Assembly (NCBI GenBank): GCA_023422635.1 | Contig: JAFAGO010000035.1 | Location: 62,001 to 126,000, forward strand | Source of the DNA: Bacteroidota bacterium | GTDB taxonomy: Bacteria; Bacteroidota; Bacteroidia; Flavobacteriales; Weeksellaceae | Length of the DNA stretch: 64,000 nt | Reading direction: 5' to 3' | Shown: one piece after another, positions 26,386-34,460 of the stretch | Numbering within the stretch: the stretch's first letter is position 1 | Layout of the letters: every line of letters starts with the position of its first letter | Made by a program: the position numbers and the translations under genes | The notes under the pieces: generated by a model | What the model saw: only the letters and a program-made list of their open reading frames with translations | What the model was told of the DNA's origin: nothing | Databases searched by the model: none

Positions 26386-26422
26386 AAAATAAACTTCTGT
26401 AAATCAGAGGTTTATTTTTTTT
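26386..26422 (+). terminator. intrinsic terminator of ssrA
   Basis: AAATAAACTTCTG pairs with CAGAGGTTTATTT, followed by a T run, 10 bp after the mature tmRNA end. Beyond it, up to 26593, I see no gene. Confidence 0.92.
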
Positions 26423-26593
26423 ACTTCTTTTTAAGAGATTCTATTACAAAAAAAATAGATTGAGCGAAATAAAATTGGTTTTCACCATTGCAAGAATGTG
26501 AAATATGAATTCAATTCTTTTAAAAAGATCTATTTCAAGGGATGTTGTAACAATTTCTTCTTAAAATAAAAAGTGCTTGTCATTGAAAAAAAT

Positions 26594-26601
26594 TAACTTT
26601 G
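26594..26601 (+). promoter_or_regulatory. -7 box TAACTTTG for the lipoprotein gene
   Basis: TAnnTTTG match 60 bp before the ATG. A TTG at 26577-26579 is rather close for a -33 element. Confidence 0.45.
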
Positions 26602-26661
26602 GGAGAGAAAATAATAGCTAATCCGTTTTTAACAAAAAACAGCTTTTAAACAGCAATTCTT

Positions 26662-27147
26662 ATGAGAAAGTTATTTCTTGCATCTGTACTTTTTATTTCA
26701 TTAATTTCTTGTAAAAAAGAAGCTGAATCGGTGGTACAAAAAACTTCCACAACTGAAGATTCAATTGTACAGCAAAAAGATTCTGCAAATGTAATTATGG
26801 GTGACAAAAGCAATCCTTTTCAACTTGATGTACTTGCTGATCAACCCGATCTTGGGAAAACGATTTTTTCAGCGGATGGCAAAACAATTATTAGCTTTGA
26901 TACCGAAGCAAATATTGGAAAATTGAAAATCGATGGAACAGAATACGCGCTTAACCATCTTGTTTTCTCCGAAAACGAGTTCGAAATTTCAGGAAAAGGA
27001 ATTAGCATTAAAGCCGAAAACGGAGCGTTCAGCGACACCAATTCAGATTGCGCTTACGGCGTTTTCCCTTATATCACGGTAATTGTTAATGGAAGCAAAT
27101 CTACCTTCCGAAATATAAAAGTTCAAGATTGCCCAAATTATAATTGA
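26662..27147 (+). CDS. small lipoprotein, unknown function
   Basis: A 161-aa protein with a lipobox (SLISC, Cys ~17) and a Lys/Glu-rich linker. The globular part (about 45-160) is beta-rich and holds two conserved-looking cysteines (SDCAYG and VQDCPN) that could form a disulfide. Not recognised. Monocistronic. Confidence 0.78.
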   Translation: MRKLFLASVLFISLISCKKEAESVVQKTSTTEDSIVQQKDSANVIMGDKSNPFQLDVLADQPDLGKTIFSADGKTIISFDTEANIGKLKIDGTEYALNHLVFSENEFEISGKGISIKAENGAFSDTNSDCAYGVFPYITVIVNGSKSTFRNIKVQDCPNYN

Positions 27148-27207
27148 TATTAATCGAAATATTATATCATTTCCCAAGATTCCTAAGAAGATAAACTGTT
27201 AGTATTG

Positions 27208-28362
27208 ATGTTGAAAGTCCTACTTGTAAAAAACTCGGAAGAAAAAAAAGAATTCACCAATTTTCCTGCTCGTTTATTTCGCGAAGATCCAGCATATATT
27301 CGCCCTTTAGATAAAGATATTGAAGAGGTTTTTGACCAAGCTAAAAACAAACTTTTTAGAACTGGAAAATGCGAACGCTTTCTTTTCAAAAACAGCGAAA
27401 ATAAAACCGTTGGTCGCGTAGCTGTATTCGTAAATCCGAAATATGAGCAAGAGCAACCGACCGGAGGAATAGGATTTTTCGACTGCATTAATGATAAAAA
27501 CACAGCGAATTTCATTTTTGATTTCTGTAAAAATTGGCTTCAAGAAAAAGGAATGGAAGCAATGGACGGCCCGATTAATTTTGGAGAACGCGATAAATTT
27601 TGGGGCCTTTTAATTGAAGGATTTCACGAACCTTTGTACGGGATGAATTACAACGCTTCTTACTACCAAAAGCTCTTTGAAAATTACGGTTTTAAAATAT
27701 ATTTCAACCAAATCTGTTTCGGGAGAAAAATTCATGATTCGGTGTCGAGAGTTTTTACGGTAATGCACCGGAAACATAGCTCAAATCCATCAATTTCAGC
27801 AAAACCGCTCACTAAAAACAATCTTCAAAAGTTTGCTCAAGATTTTACCGAAATATACAACAAAGCTTGGGCAGATCACGGCGAAGGAAAACAAATGGAT
27901 GTTGCAAAAACCTATAAAATGTTCAAAGAAATGAAACCCATCATCAATGAACATATTTCGTGGTTTGTATACGAAAATGAAAAACCAATTGCCATGTGGA
28001 TTAATATTCCAGATGTTAATCAATGGTTTAAATATCTAAATGGGAAATTCGGAATGGTAGAAAAACTAAAGTTTTTACTTTTTAAATCTTTTAAGAAAAA
28101 TACAAAAATGGTAGGTTTAGTTTTCGGCGTTGTTCCTGAATGGCAAAAACGCGGAATTGAAGGCTATATGATTTGGGAAGGTACCCAACATTTAAGCAAA
28201 CACACCGATTTTTTGGAAACCGAGTTGCAATGGATTGGCGATTTTAATCCAAAAATGATGAAAATCGCCCAATATTTAGATACTGAAGTTACGCGAACGC
28301 TTGCAACCTATCGTTATTTATTCGATCAAACGAAAGAATTCAAACGCCATCCTCAGTTGTAA
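27208..28362 (+). CDS. GNAT-fold protein, large (384 aa)
   Basis: A soluble protein of a family common in Bacteroidota and usually annotated as hypothetical or N-acetyltransferase-like. I see an N-terminal FPARLFREDPAYIRPLD block, a central AMDGPINFGERDKFWG motif and a C-terminal acyltransferase-like half with VFGVVPEWQKRGIEGYMIWEG, in which QKRGIEG fits the acetyl-CoA loop (Q/RxxGxG/A). The substrate is unknown. ATG 27208 is preferred over the preceding in-frame TTG. It converges on metF. Confidence 0.8.
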   Translation: MLKVLLVKNSEEKKEFTNFPARLFREDPAYIRPLDKDIEEVFDQAKNKLFRTGKCERFLFKNSENKTVGRVAVFVNPKYEQEQPTGGIGFFDCINDKNTANFIFDFCKNWLQEKGMEAMDGPINFGERDKFWGLLIEGFHEPLYGMNYNASYYQKLFENYGFKIYFNQICFGRKIHDSVSRVFTVMHRKHSSNPSISAKPLTKNNLQKFAQDFTEIYNKAWADHGEGKQMDVAKTYKMFKEMKPIINEHISWFVYENEKPIAMWINIPDVNQWFKYLNGKFGMVEKLKFLLFKSFKKNTKMVGLVFGVVPEWQKRGIEGYMIWEGTQHLSKHTDFLETELQWIGDFNPKMMKIAQYLDTEVTRTLATYRYLFDQTKEFKRHPQL

Positions 28363-28425
28363 TTCCGCTGATTGTAATTTAGATTTTTGCAACAGAATTC
28401 AAAAAAGTCAATTCTTCAAACTTCC

Positions 28426-29382
28426 CTACAAAACTTCTCTACCAATTTTCAGAATATTATCGCTTTTCCCCATCGAATAAAAATGCAATACGGGAACTCC
28501 AAAATCCAATAATTCTTTGCATTGCTGAATCGCCCATTCCACGCCAACTTCGCGTACATCCGCATTGGTTCTACATTTCAAAACTTCTGAAATTAAAATT
28601 TCCGGAATATCAATTTTGAAAACTTGAGGCAAAACCTGCAAGTGCTTTTTGGTGGCAATCGGTTTAATTCCCGGAATAATTGGAACGTCGATTCCAATTG
28701 CTCTTGCTTCTTTTACAAAATCGAAATATTTTTGATTATCAAAAAACATTTGGGTAACAATGTAATCCGCTCCCGCTTCCACTTTTTTCTTAAGCATTTG
28801 CAAATCGTAGTTCATAGAAGGCGCTTCAATATGTTTTTCAGGATATCCTGCTACACCAATGCAAAAGGAATTATGCTCATCGCAAACAATATCGCCACTT
28901 AAATATTTTCCGCTGCCCAAATCCTGCGCTTGCTTTACCAAGTCGGAAGCAAACGCATTTCCTCCTTTTGTGGGTTCAAAATATTTTTCACCTTTCATTG
29001 CATCACCGCGCAAAGCCATAATATTGTTGATCCCTAAATACATACAATCTACCAAAAGATATTCTGTTTCTTCTTTCGAATACCCGCCGCACAAAACGTG
29101 CGGAACAGTATCTACGTTGTATTTATGTTGAATTGCCGCACAAATCCCTAATGTTCCTGGGCGCATTCTTGTAATTTTACGCTCCAACAAACCGCCTCCT
29201 TTTTCAATAAAAACATATTCTTCTCTCGAAGTCGTAACATCAATAAATGGCGGTTTAAATTCCATTAAAGGATCGATATTTTTATACAAATCCGTAATGC
29301 CAACCCCTTTTTGAGGCGGAACAATTTCAAAAGAAAATAATGTTTTTCCGTTTGCGTTTTTTATATGGTCTGTAATCTTCAT
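28426..29382 (-). CDS. metF: 5,10-methylenetetrahydrofolate reductase
   Basis: A 318-aa FAD enzyme that reduces 5,10-methylene-THF to 5-methyl-THF, the methyl donor for MetH. Evidence: FSFEIVPPQKG with the catalytic Glu (about 17-27), ALRGDA flavin/folate site, a DYIVTQMFFDN block and PGIKPI. It is the last gene of the methionine run and normal in length. Its ATG (29380-29382) is followed immediately upstream by repeat R1, which separates it from the four-helix-bundle gene. It probably responds to the SAM-I riboswitch at 38.4 kb if transcription runs through. Confidence 0.95.
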   Translation of the reverse strand: MKITDHIKNANGKTLFSFEIVPPQKGVGITDLYKNIDPLMEFKPPFIDVTTSREEYVFIEKGGGLLERKITRMRPGTLGICAAIQHKYNVDTVPHVLCGGYSKEETEYLLVDCMYLGINNIMALRGDAMKGEKYFEPTKGGNAFASDLVKQAQDLGSGKYLSGDIVCDEHNSFCIGVAGYPEKHIEAPSMNYDLQMLKKKVEAGADYIVTQMFFDNQKYFDFVKEARAIGIDVPIIPGIKPIATKKHLQVLPQVFKIDIPEILISEVLKCRTNADVREVGVEWAIQQCKELLDFGVPVLHFYSMGKSDNILKIGREVL

Positions 29383-29414
29383 TTGGTTGTCGGTTATTGG
29401 TTGTCGGTTGTCGG
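29383..29414 (+). repeat. GGTTGTCGG-type repeat, copy R1
   Basis: Degenerate tandem units of TTGGTTGTCGG / GGTTATTGG between metF and the four-helix-bundle gene. It supplies that gene's TAA stop and last codons (NNPTTDNQ). It is inverted relative to R2 at 29803. Confidence 0.75.
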
Positions 29415-29777
29415 ATTATTCAATGTTTTAAAATAATTGATAAATCCATTGAGCAATTTTTTGCAAGAAAGTATTTGTGCTAATAAGATGTCCAAGTTAT
29501 CTTCTGAAATATAGTTTTGGCCAAAAGAAAGATAACATTGCGTTTCTAATTCATAAAGTGAACCTCTCGAAAGATGAAGAAAATGGATGACTTCATTTGC
29601 AGATTTTCTTCCTAAACCTTCAGCAATATTTGAAGGAACAGAAACCGCCGACCTTCTCATTTGATTAGTTAAACCAAAAATTTCTTCTTTTGGAAATGCT
29701 TTTGAATTTTCATAAATGAGATTAACCAATTTCCTTGATTCAATACATACTTCCAATTCCGTATATTCTTTTTTCAT
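29394..29777 (-). CDS. four helix bundle protein (S23 / rRNA intervening-sequence type)
   Basis: A 127-aa all-helical protein of the S23 family (MKKEYTELEVCIESRKLVN, QMRRSAVSVPSNIAEGLGRKS and SRGSLYELETQCYL are the hallmark blocks). Members were first seen inside 23S rRNA intervening sequences and are related to the Avd protein of diversity-generating retroelements; most, including this one, have no known role. I start at 29777, dropping a 33-residue extension that runs through repeat R2. It interrupts the metF-metH order and is bracketed by inverted repeats R1 and R2, which suggests it arrived as a cassette. Confidence 0.88.
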   Translation of the reverse strand: MKKEYTELEVCIESRKLVNLIYENSKAFPKEEIFGLTNQMRRSAVSVPSNIAEGLGRKSANEVIHFLHLSRGSLYELETQCYLSFGQNYISEDNLDILLAQILSCKKLLNGFINYFKTLNNPTTDNQ

Positions 29778-29802
29778 TTTTAAATAATTTTTACAAAGTT
29801 GA

Positions 29803-29833
29803 AACCGACAACCATAAACCGATAACCGATAAC
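29803..29833 (-). repeat. GGTTGTCGG-type repeat, copy R2
   Basis: AACCGACAACC and AACCGATAACCGATAAC units on the plus strand, the reverse orientation of R1. It ends at the first base of the metH stop codon (TAG, plus-strand 29833-29835). Confidence 0.75.
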
Positions 29834-32535
29834 TATATTCCATCAACCAAATTCGGAGCAAGCCATTTTCTAGCAAACTCTAAATCTATATTTTTTCGTT
29901 TTGCAAAATCTTCCAATTGGTCTTCTTTTATTTTCCCGACGCCGAAGTATTTAGAATGTGGACTTCCGAAATAATATCCAGAAACTGCTGCAGTTGGCCA
30001 CATTGCCAAACTTGAAGTGAGTTCAACACCGATATTTTCTTTGACTTTTAAAAGTTCCCAAATTGTGAGTTTATCCAAATGGTCGGGGCACGCTGGATAA
30101 CCTGGAGCTGGACGAATTCCTTTATATTTTTCGGAAATAAGGGCTTCATTATCCAAATCTTCATTCGCAGCATATCCCCAAATTTCGGTTCGTACTTTTT
30201 TATGTAAATATTCTGCAAATGCTTCTGCAAAACGATCTGCCAACGCTTTTACCATTATGGAATTATAATCGTCGTTTTCTTCTTCGTATTTCTTTGCCAA
30301 TACATCCGTTCCGAAACCGGCACAAACACAAAAAGCTCCAATATAATCTTCTTTGCCCGAACTTTTTGGCGCAATAAAATCCGAAAGAGCTAGATATTCT
30401 TTTCCTTCTGATTTTTTTAATTGTTGACGAAGTGTTCTGAAATAGAAAGTTTCACCGTTTCTTTGAAGTTCAATATCATCTTTATCATTTGAGTTGGCAG
30501 GAAAAATTCCGAAGATCGCTTTTGCGGTCAGAAGTTTTTCGTCCAAAATTTTCTTCAGCATTTTTTGAGCATCAGCAAATAATTCTGTGGCTTGTTCACC
30601 CACTACATTATCCGTCAAAATATTTGGGTATTTTCCGTGTAAATCCCAACTTCTGAAAAACGGTGACCAATCGATAAACTCTACCAAATCTTCCAAATTT
30701 TGATTTGCAATAATTTGAACACCTAAATTTTTCGGCTTGAAAATTACTTCATTTTGCCAATCGATTTTGAAGTTTTGTTTTCGCGCTTCTTCAATCGTAA
30801 TGTATTCTTTTTCAACTTGTCGATTCAAAAATTTCTCACGGAAATCAGCGTAATCAGTTTTCAATTCTGAAGTATACTCTCCGGTTCTTCCGCTCAAAAG
30901 TGCACTCACAACGCCAACTGCTCTAGAAGCATCGTTCACGTGAACAACTGCATTTTTATATTTTGGATCAATTTTTACAGCAGTATGAGCTTTGGAAGTT
31001 GTGGCTCCTCCAATCAATAAAGGAAAATTGAGATTTTGTCTTTGCAACTCGTTTGCAACGTGCACCATTTCATCCAAACTTGGCGTAATCAATCCACTCA
31101 AACCAATGACATCTACTTTTTCATCAATCGCAGTTTGAATAATTTTTTCCGCAGGAACCATCACTCCCAAATCCACAATTTCGTAATTGTTGCAACCCAA
31201 AACTACGCTCACAATATTTTTCCCAATATCGTGAACATCCCCTTTTACAGTTGCCATCAATATTTTTCCGTTGGATTTTTGTGCTGAATCTTTTTCTGCT
31301 TCAATAAATGGTTGAAGATAAGCAACGGCTTTCTTCATCACTCTTGCCGATTTCACGACTTGAGGAAGAAACATTTTTCCGCTTCCGAATAAATCTCCGA
31401 CAACGCCCATTCCGGTCATCAAATGACCTTCAATAACGTGAAGTGGTTTTTCGGATTCTTGACGAGCTTGTTCCACATCTTCTTCGATAAAACGGTCGAT
31501 TCCTTTCACCAAAGAATGCGTAATTCTGTCTTGAAGCGGAGCATTTCTCCATTCGAGATTTTCGACCACTTCTTTTTTAACCGATTTATGCGTTTCGGAA
31601 TAATCGAGCAATCTTTCTGTGGCATCGTCTCGCCTGTCCAACATTACATCTTCCACCAATTCCAGTAAATCCTTCGGAATATCATCATAAACCGCGAGCA
31701 TTGTCGGGTTTACGATTCCCATATTCATTCCATTTTTGATAGCGTGATACAGGAAAACCGAATGCATCGCTTCACGAACCGTATCATTACCACGGAACGA
31801 AAACGAAACGTTGGAAACGCCACCCGAAACGGAAACTCCAGGAAGATTTTCGCGAACCCATTTTGTGGCTTCAATGAAATCCAATGCATTTCTGCGGTGT
31901 TCATCCATTCCTGTTGCCACCGGGAAAATATTCAAATCGAAAATAATATCCTCTGCAGGAAATTGGACAATTTCAGTTAAAATCTTGTAACTTCTGGTGC
32001 AAATTTCTAGTCTTCTTTCGTAATTATCAGCTTGTCCAACCTCATCAAAAGCCATAATAATTGCCGCAGCACCATATCTTTTGATCGCTTTTGCGTGTTT
32101 GATAAATTCTTCCTCACCTTCTTTCAACGAAATGGAATTCACGACAGGTTTTCCTTGAACGATTTGCAATCCCGCTTCTAGAATTTCCCATTTGGAAGAG
32201 TCAATCATAATCGGAATTCTCGCAATATCGGGTTCGGAAGCAATTAAATTTAAAAATTTAATCATTGACGCTTTTCCATCCAAAAGTCCATCATCAAAAT
32301 TGACATCAAGAATTTGTGCGCCACCTTCTACTTGATTTCTGGCAATATCTAATGCTTCGGAAAATTTCTCTTCTTTAATGAGTCGCAAGAATTTTTTAGA
32401 ACCCGCGACATTGGTTCGTTCTCCAACGTTGATAAAGTTGGATTCTGGGGTTATAATTAACGGTTCAAGACCGGAAAGTCGTAAGACTTTAGTTGTCGGT
32501 TGATGGTTGTCGATTGATGGATTTATATCTTGCAT
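29833..32535 (-). CDS. metH: cobalamin-dependent methionine synthase, C-terminal modules
   Basis: A 900-aa protein containing the folate-binding domain (INVGERTNVAGS, 35-46), the B12 cap and Rossmann domains with DVHDIGKNIV (D433, H435, G438; lower-axial His) and the AdoMet reactivation domain (RPAPGYPACPDH near 830). The homocysteine-binding module is a separate gene (33206-34216). Together they equal full-length MetH (~1236 aa versus ~1227 in E. coli), and I know this two-gene form from other flavobacteria, so it is not a break. The first ~16 residues (PSIDNHQPTT) are encoded by repeat R3. Confidence 0.95.
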   Translation of the reverse strand: MQDINPSIDNHQPTTKVLRLSGLEPLIITPESNFINVGERTNVAGSKKFLRLIKEEKFSEALDIARNQVEGGAQILDVNFDDGLLDGKASMIKFLNLIASEPDIARIPIMIDSSKWEILEAGLQIVQGKPVVNSISLKEGEEEFIKHAKAIKRYGAAAIIMAFDEVGQADNYERRLEICTRSYKILTEIVQFPAEDIIFDLNIFPVATGMDEHRRNALDFIEATKWVRENLPGVSVSGGVSNVSFSFRGNDTVREAMHSVFLYHAIKNGMNMGIVNPTMLAVYDDIPKDLLELVEDVMLDRRDDATERLLDYSETHKSVKKEVVENLEWRNAPLQDRITHSLVKGIDRFIEEDVEQARQESEKPLHVIEGHLMTGMGVVGDLFGSGKMFLPQVVKSARVMKKAVAYLQPFIEAEKDSAQKSNGKILMATVKGDVHDIGKNIVSVVLGCNNYEIVDLGVMVPAEKIIQTAIDEKVDVIGLSGLITPSLDEMVHVANELQRQNLNFPLLIGGATTSKAHTAVKIDPKYKNAVVHVNDASRAVGVVSALLSGRTGEYTSELKTDYADFREKFLNRQVEKEYITIEEARKQNFKIDWQNEVIFKPKNLGVQIIANQNLEDLVEFIDWSPFFRSWDLHGKYPNILTDNVVGEQATELFADAQKMLKKILDEKLLTAKAIFGIFPANSNDKDDIELQRNGETFYFRTLRQQLKKSEGKEYLALSDFIAPKSSGKEDYIGAFCVCAGFGTDVLAKKYEEENDDYNSIMVKALADRFAEAFAEYLHKKVRTEIWGYAANEDLDNEALISEKYKGIRPAPGYPACPDHLDKLTIWELLKVKENIGVELTSSLAMWPTAAVSGYYFGSPHSKYFGVGKIKEDQLEDFAKRKNIDLEFARKWLAPNLVDGI
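32491..32520 (+). repeat. GGTTGTCGG-type repeat, copy R3
   Basis: AGTTGTCGGTTGATGG then TTGTCGATTGATGG units. It lies inside the 5' end of metH and encodes PSIDNHQPTT. Same orientation as R1; inverted mate R4 lies on the far side of the transposase. Confidence 0.7.
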
Positions 32536-32550
32536 CTTTTTTCTTTAAAT

Positions 32551-32640
32551 AAAGGTCTGAAAGACCTTAAGCAACAGCTTTGGGCAAAGCCCAATGATTT
32601 ATTAACGTATGAGAAACGGAGCCCTTAAGGGGTGACAGCA
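32551..32640. repeat. REP-like hairpin array, left of the transposase
   Basis: Three short palindromes in order: AAGGTCT-GAA-AGACCTT (32552-32568), TTGGGC-AAA-GCCCAA (32580-32594) and GCCC-TTAA-GGGG followed by TGACA (32621-32637). The array stops at the transposase stop codon. Matching hairpins in inverted orientation lie at 33105-33186. Confidence 0.75.
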
Positions 32641-33093
32641 CTAATCCCAAACATATTTTTTGTCATATTCAACTTTATATTTTTTCAAAAATTTCAAAAA
32701 TTCATCTTGAAAACTTATTTTCTTGTGATGTTCTTCTTGATTTAAAATATATTGTTGAACAATTTCAATTTCAGTTGGATTCACGGAAAATACTCCGTAA
32801 CCATTTTGCCAATAAAAATCAGTGAATTGCTCTCCTTTTGTTTTCATCCATTTTGATGAATTTGATTTTATTTTCTCTATTAAATTCATTAAAGCAATTT
32901 TCTTTGACAACAAACAAAGTATATGTACATGATTTCTATATCCTCCTACTTGAATGGGATTACATTCCAAATTTTTGCAAATCCCTCCTAGATAACTAAA
33001 CAAGTCATCCTGAACATCTTCGCTAATCATAGGTTTTCTGTTTTTCGTACTGAAAACCAAATGAATGTAAATTTTGTTTAATGATTGGCCCAT
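32641..33093 (-). CDS. REP-associated tyrosine transposase (RAYT; IS200/IS605-like Y1)
   Basis: A 150-aa single-strand transposase of the Y1 HUH class. It has the start GQSLNKIYIHLVFSTKNRKP, the HUH metal motif in GYRNHVHILC (about 68-77) and the catalytic Tyr in VQQYILNQEEHHKK. No IS605 TnpB partner is present. Hairpin arrays on both sides identify it as a RAYT, a domesticated-type transposase that moves REP elements rather than itself. It is intact and sits between the two MetH genes on the same strand, so the methionine transcript probably runs through it. Confidence 0.9.
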   Translation of the reverse strand: MGQSLNKIYIHLVFSTKNRKPMISEDVQDDLFSYLGGICKNLECNPIQVGGYRNHVHILCLLSKKIALMNLIEKIKSNSSKWMKTKGEQFTDFYWQNGYGVFSVNPTEIEIVQQYILNQEEHHKKISFQDEFLKFLKKYKVEYDKKYVWD

Positions 33094-33104
33094 TTTTTTA
33101 TTTC

Positions 33105-33186
33105 GGTCTTTCAGACCTTGATAACCTATTTTTATAAATATTCATAGGGCTTTGCCCTATGCTATTGATGTCGCCACTTCGTGGCT
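33105..33186. repeat. REP-like hairpin array, right of the transposase
   Basis: GGTCT-TTC-AGACC (33105-33117), CATAGGGC-TTT-GCCCTATG (33143-33161) and GCCAC-TTC-GTGGC preceded by TGTC (33169-33185). Each hairpin is the inverted counterpart of the one in the left array. The order along the plus strand is the same on both sides. Confidence 0.78.
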
Positions 33187-33195
33187 GAATAAATT

Positions 33196-33225
33196 CCGAT
33201 AACCATTAACTGACAACTGACAACT
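33196..33225 (-). repeat. GGTTGTCGG-type repeat, copy R4
   Basis: CCGATAACCATTAAC then TGACAACTGACAACT, inverted relative to R3. It supplies the TAA stop (plus-strand 33206-33208) and the final residues LSVVS of the homocysteine methyltransferase. Confidence 0.7.
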
Positions 33226-34216
33226 TTCTTGGTTGATAATCTTTCACCAAATCTGCAATTGCTTTGATATGTTCTGGCGTTGTTCCGCAACAACCACCGA
33301 TAATATTGATTAAATTTTTGTCCACATATTCCTTGATTTGCGAAGCCATGTGTTCGGGGGTTTCGTCGTATTGACCGAAAGCGTTCGGTAAACCTGCATT
33401 CGGATATGCTGAAATATGAAACTCGGAATTTGAAGAAATTGTTTCCAAATAAGGCGTTAATTGTTTAGCTCCTAAAGCGCAATTAAAACCAACGGAAAGC
33501 AAATTCAAATGGGAAACGGAAATCAAAAAGGCTTCCGCCGTTTGTCCGCTCAACGTTCTTCCTGAAGCATCGGTAATCGTTCCAGAAACCATAATTGGAA
33601 TTTGAATATTGCGTTCATCTTGAATTTCGTCAATGGCGAAAAGTGCGGCCTTTGCATTCAATGTGTCGAAAATAGTTTCAACCAAAAGTATGTCGGAACC
33701 TCCGTCTAAAAGTGCTTCCGCTTGTTGTTTGTAGGCAATTCTTAATTCATCAAATGTAATCGCACGAAAACCCGGATCGTTCACATCAGGACTTAAACTT
33801 GCGGTTTTGTTGGTTGGACCAATGGAACCTGCTACAAATCTTGGTTTTTCAGGATTGAGAGCAGTAAATTCATCACAAACTTTTCGAGCGATTTTAGCCG
33901 ATTCAAAATTCAGTTCATATACCAAATCTTCCATGTGATAATCCGCCATGGCAATCGTAGTTCCGGAAAACGTATTGGTTTCAATAATGTCAGCGCCAGC
34001 TTCCAAATATTTGCGGTGAATTTCTTCAATCGCTTGGGGTTGCGTTATAGACAACAAATCGTTATTTCCTTTCAACGGGGATTCCCAATCTTTAAAATGT
34101 TCACCGCGATAATCTTCTTCAGTAAAATTGTACCGCTGAATCATGGTGCCCATTGCTCCATCGAGAACCAAAATTCTCTCGGAAAGCGCTTTATATAATT
34201 GTTCTGAATTTTTCAT
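33206..34216 (-). CDS. homocysteine S-methyltransferase module of methionine synthase
   Basis: A 336-aa zinc-dependent methyltransferase barrel equivalent to the N-terminal module of MetH. DGAMGTMIQ lies near residue 20. The zinc ligands are a Cys in GFNCALGA and the Cys pair in GGCCGTTPEH (C309-C310). It must work with the separate MetH C-terminal protein at 29833, since it lacks folate and B12 domains. It precedes the RAYT and metH on the same transcript. The last residues LSVVS come from repeat R4, so the native C-terminus has been replaced or extended. Confidence 0.93.
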   Translation of the reverse strand: MKNSEQLYKALSERILVLDGAMGTMIQRYNFTEEDYRGEHFKDWESPLKGNNDLLSITQPQAIEEIHRKYLEAGADIIETNTFSGTTIAMADYHMEDLVYELNFESAKIARKVCDEFTALNPEKPRFVAGSIGPTNKTASLSPDVNDPGFRAITFDELRIAYKQQAEALLDGGSDILLVETIFDTLNAKAALFAIDEIQDERNIQIPIMVSGTITDASGRTLSGQTAEAFLISVSHLNLLSVGFNCALGAKQLTPYLETISSNSEFHISAYPNAGLPNAFGQYDETPEHMASQIKEYVDKNLINIIGGCCGTTPEHIKAIADLVKDYQPRKLSVVS

Positions 34217-34240
34217 TTCCTTTTGAATGACATTAATTTT

Positions 34241-34286
34241 GATAGGATTACATCCTATCCTTTGTTAAATCGCCACTTAGTGACTC
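34241..34286. repeat. REP-like hairpin pair without a transposase
   Basis: GATAGGAT-TAC-ATCCTATC (34241-34259) followed by CGCCAC-TTA-GTGACT (34271-34284). This has the same two-hairpin layout as the right-hand RAYT array, with different stem bases. It is located between the homocysteine methyltransferase and metZ genes. Confidence 0.65.
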
Positions 34287-34377
34287 TTTTAAGATTCTGC
34301 ATTTCGCAGCCCGACTTGCCTCATCTTTGTTACTTTCTTTCGTCTCAGCGAACCACTTCGTTAGGTTTGAGTGGACA

Positions 34378-34430
34378 CTTCGACAAGCTCAGTGTGACAA
34401 CACGGGAATTCTTCGACAAGCTCAGGATAA
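34378..34430. repeat. direct repeat CTTCGACAAGCTCAG, two copies
   Basis: CTTCGACAAGCTCAG occurs at 34378-34392 (then TGTGACAA) and at 34411-34425 (then GATAA). It is part of the 244-bp gap between two met genes and related to the motifs at 35718 and 3984. Confidence 0.7.
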
Positions 34431-34460
34431 ACTCGGGCGGAAATTGCTGCCCAAAAAATA

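Noticed and set aside
32551..33186. CRISPR-like array
   Set aside because: The repeated items are hairpins of different sequence with irregular spacing, and no cas gene is present. They fit REP elements next to a RAYT.
29833..34216. metH broken by transposon insertion
   Set aside because: The homocysteine module and the remaining modules each start and end cleanly at domain borders, and the two-gene arrangement is known from related bacteria. The RAYT lies in the gap and does not interrupt a domain.
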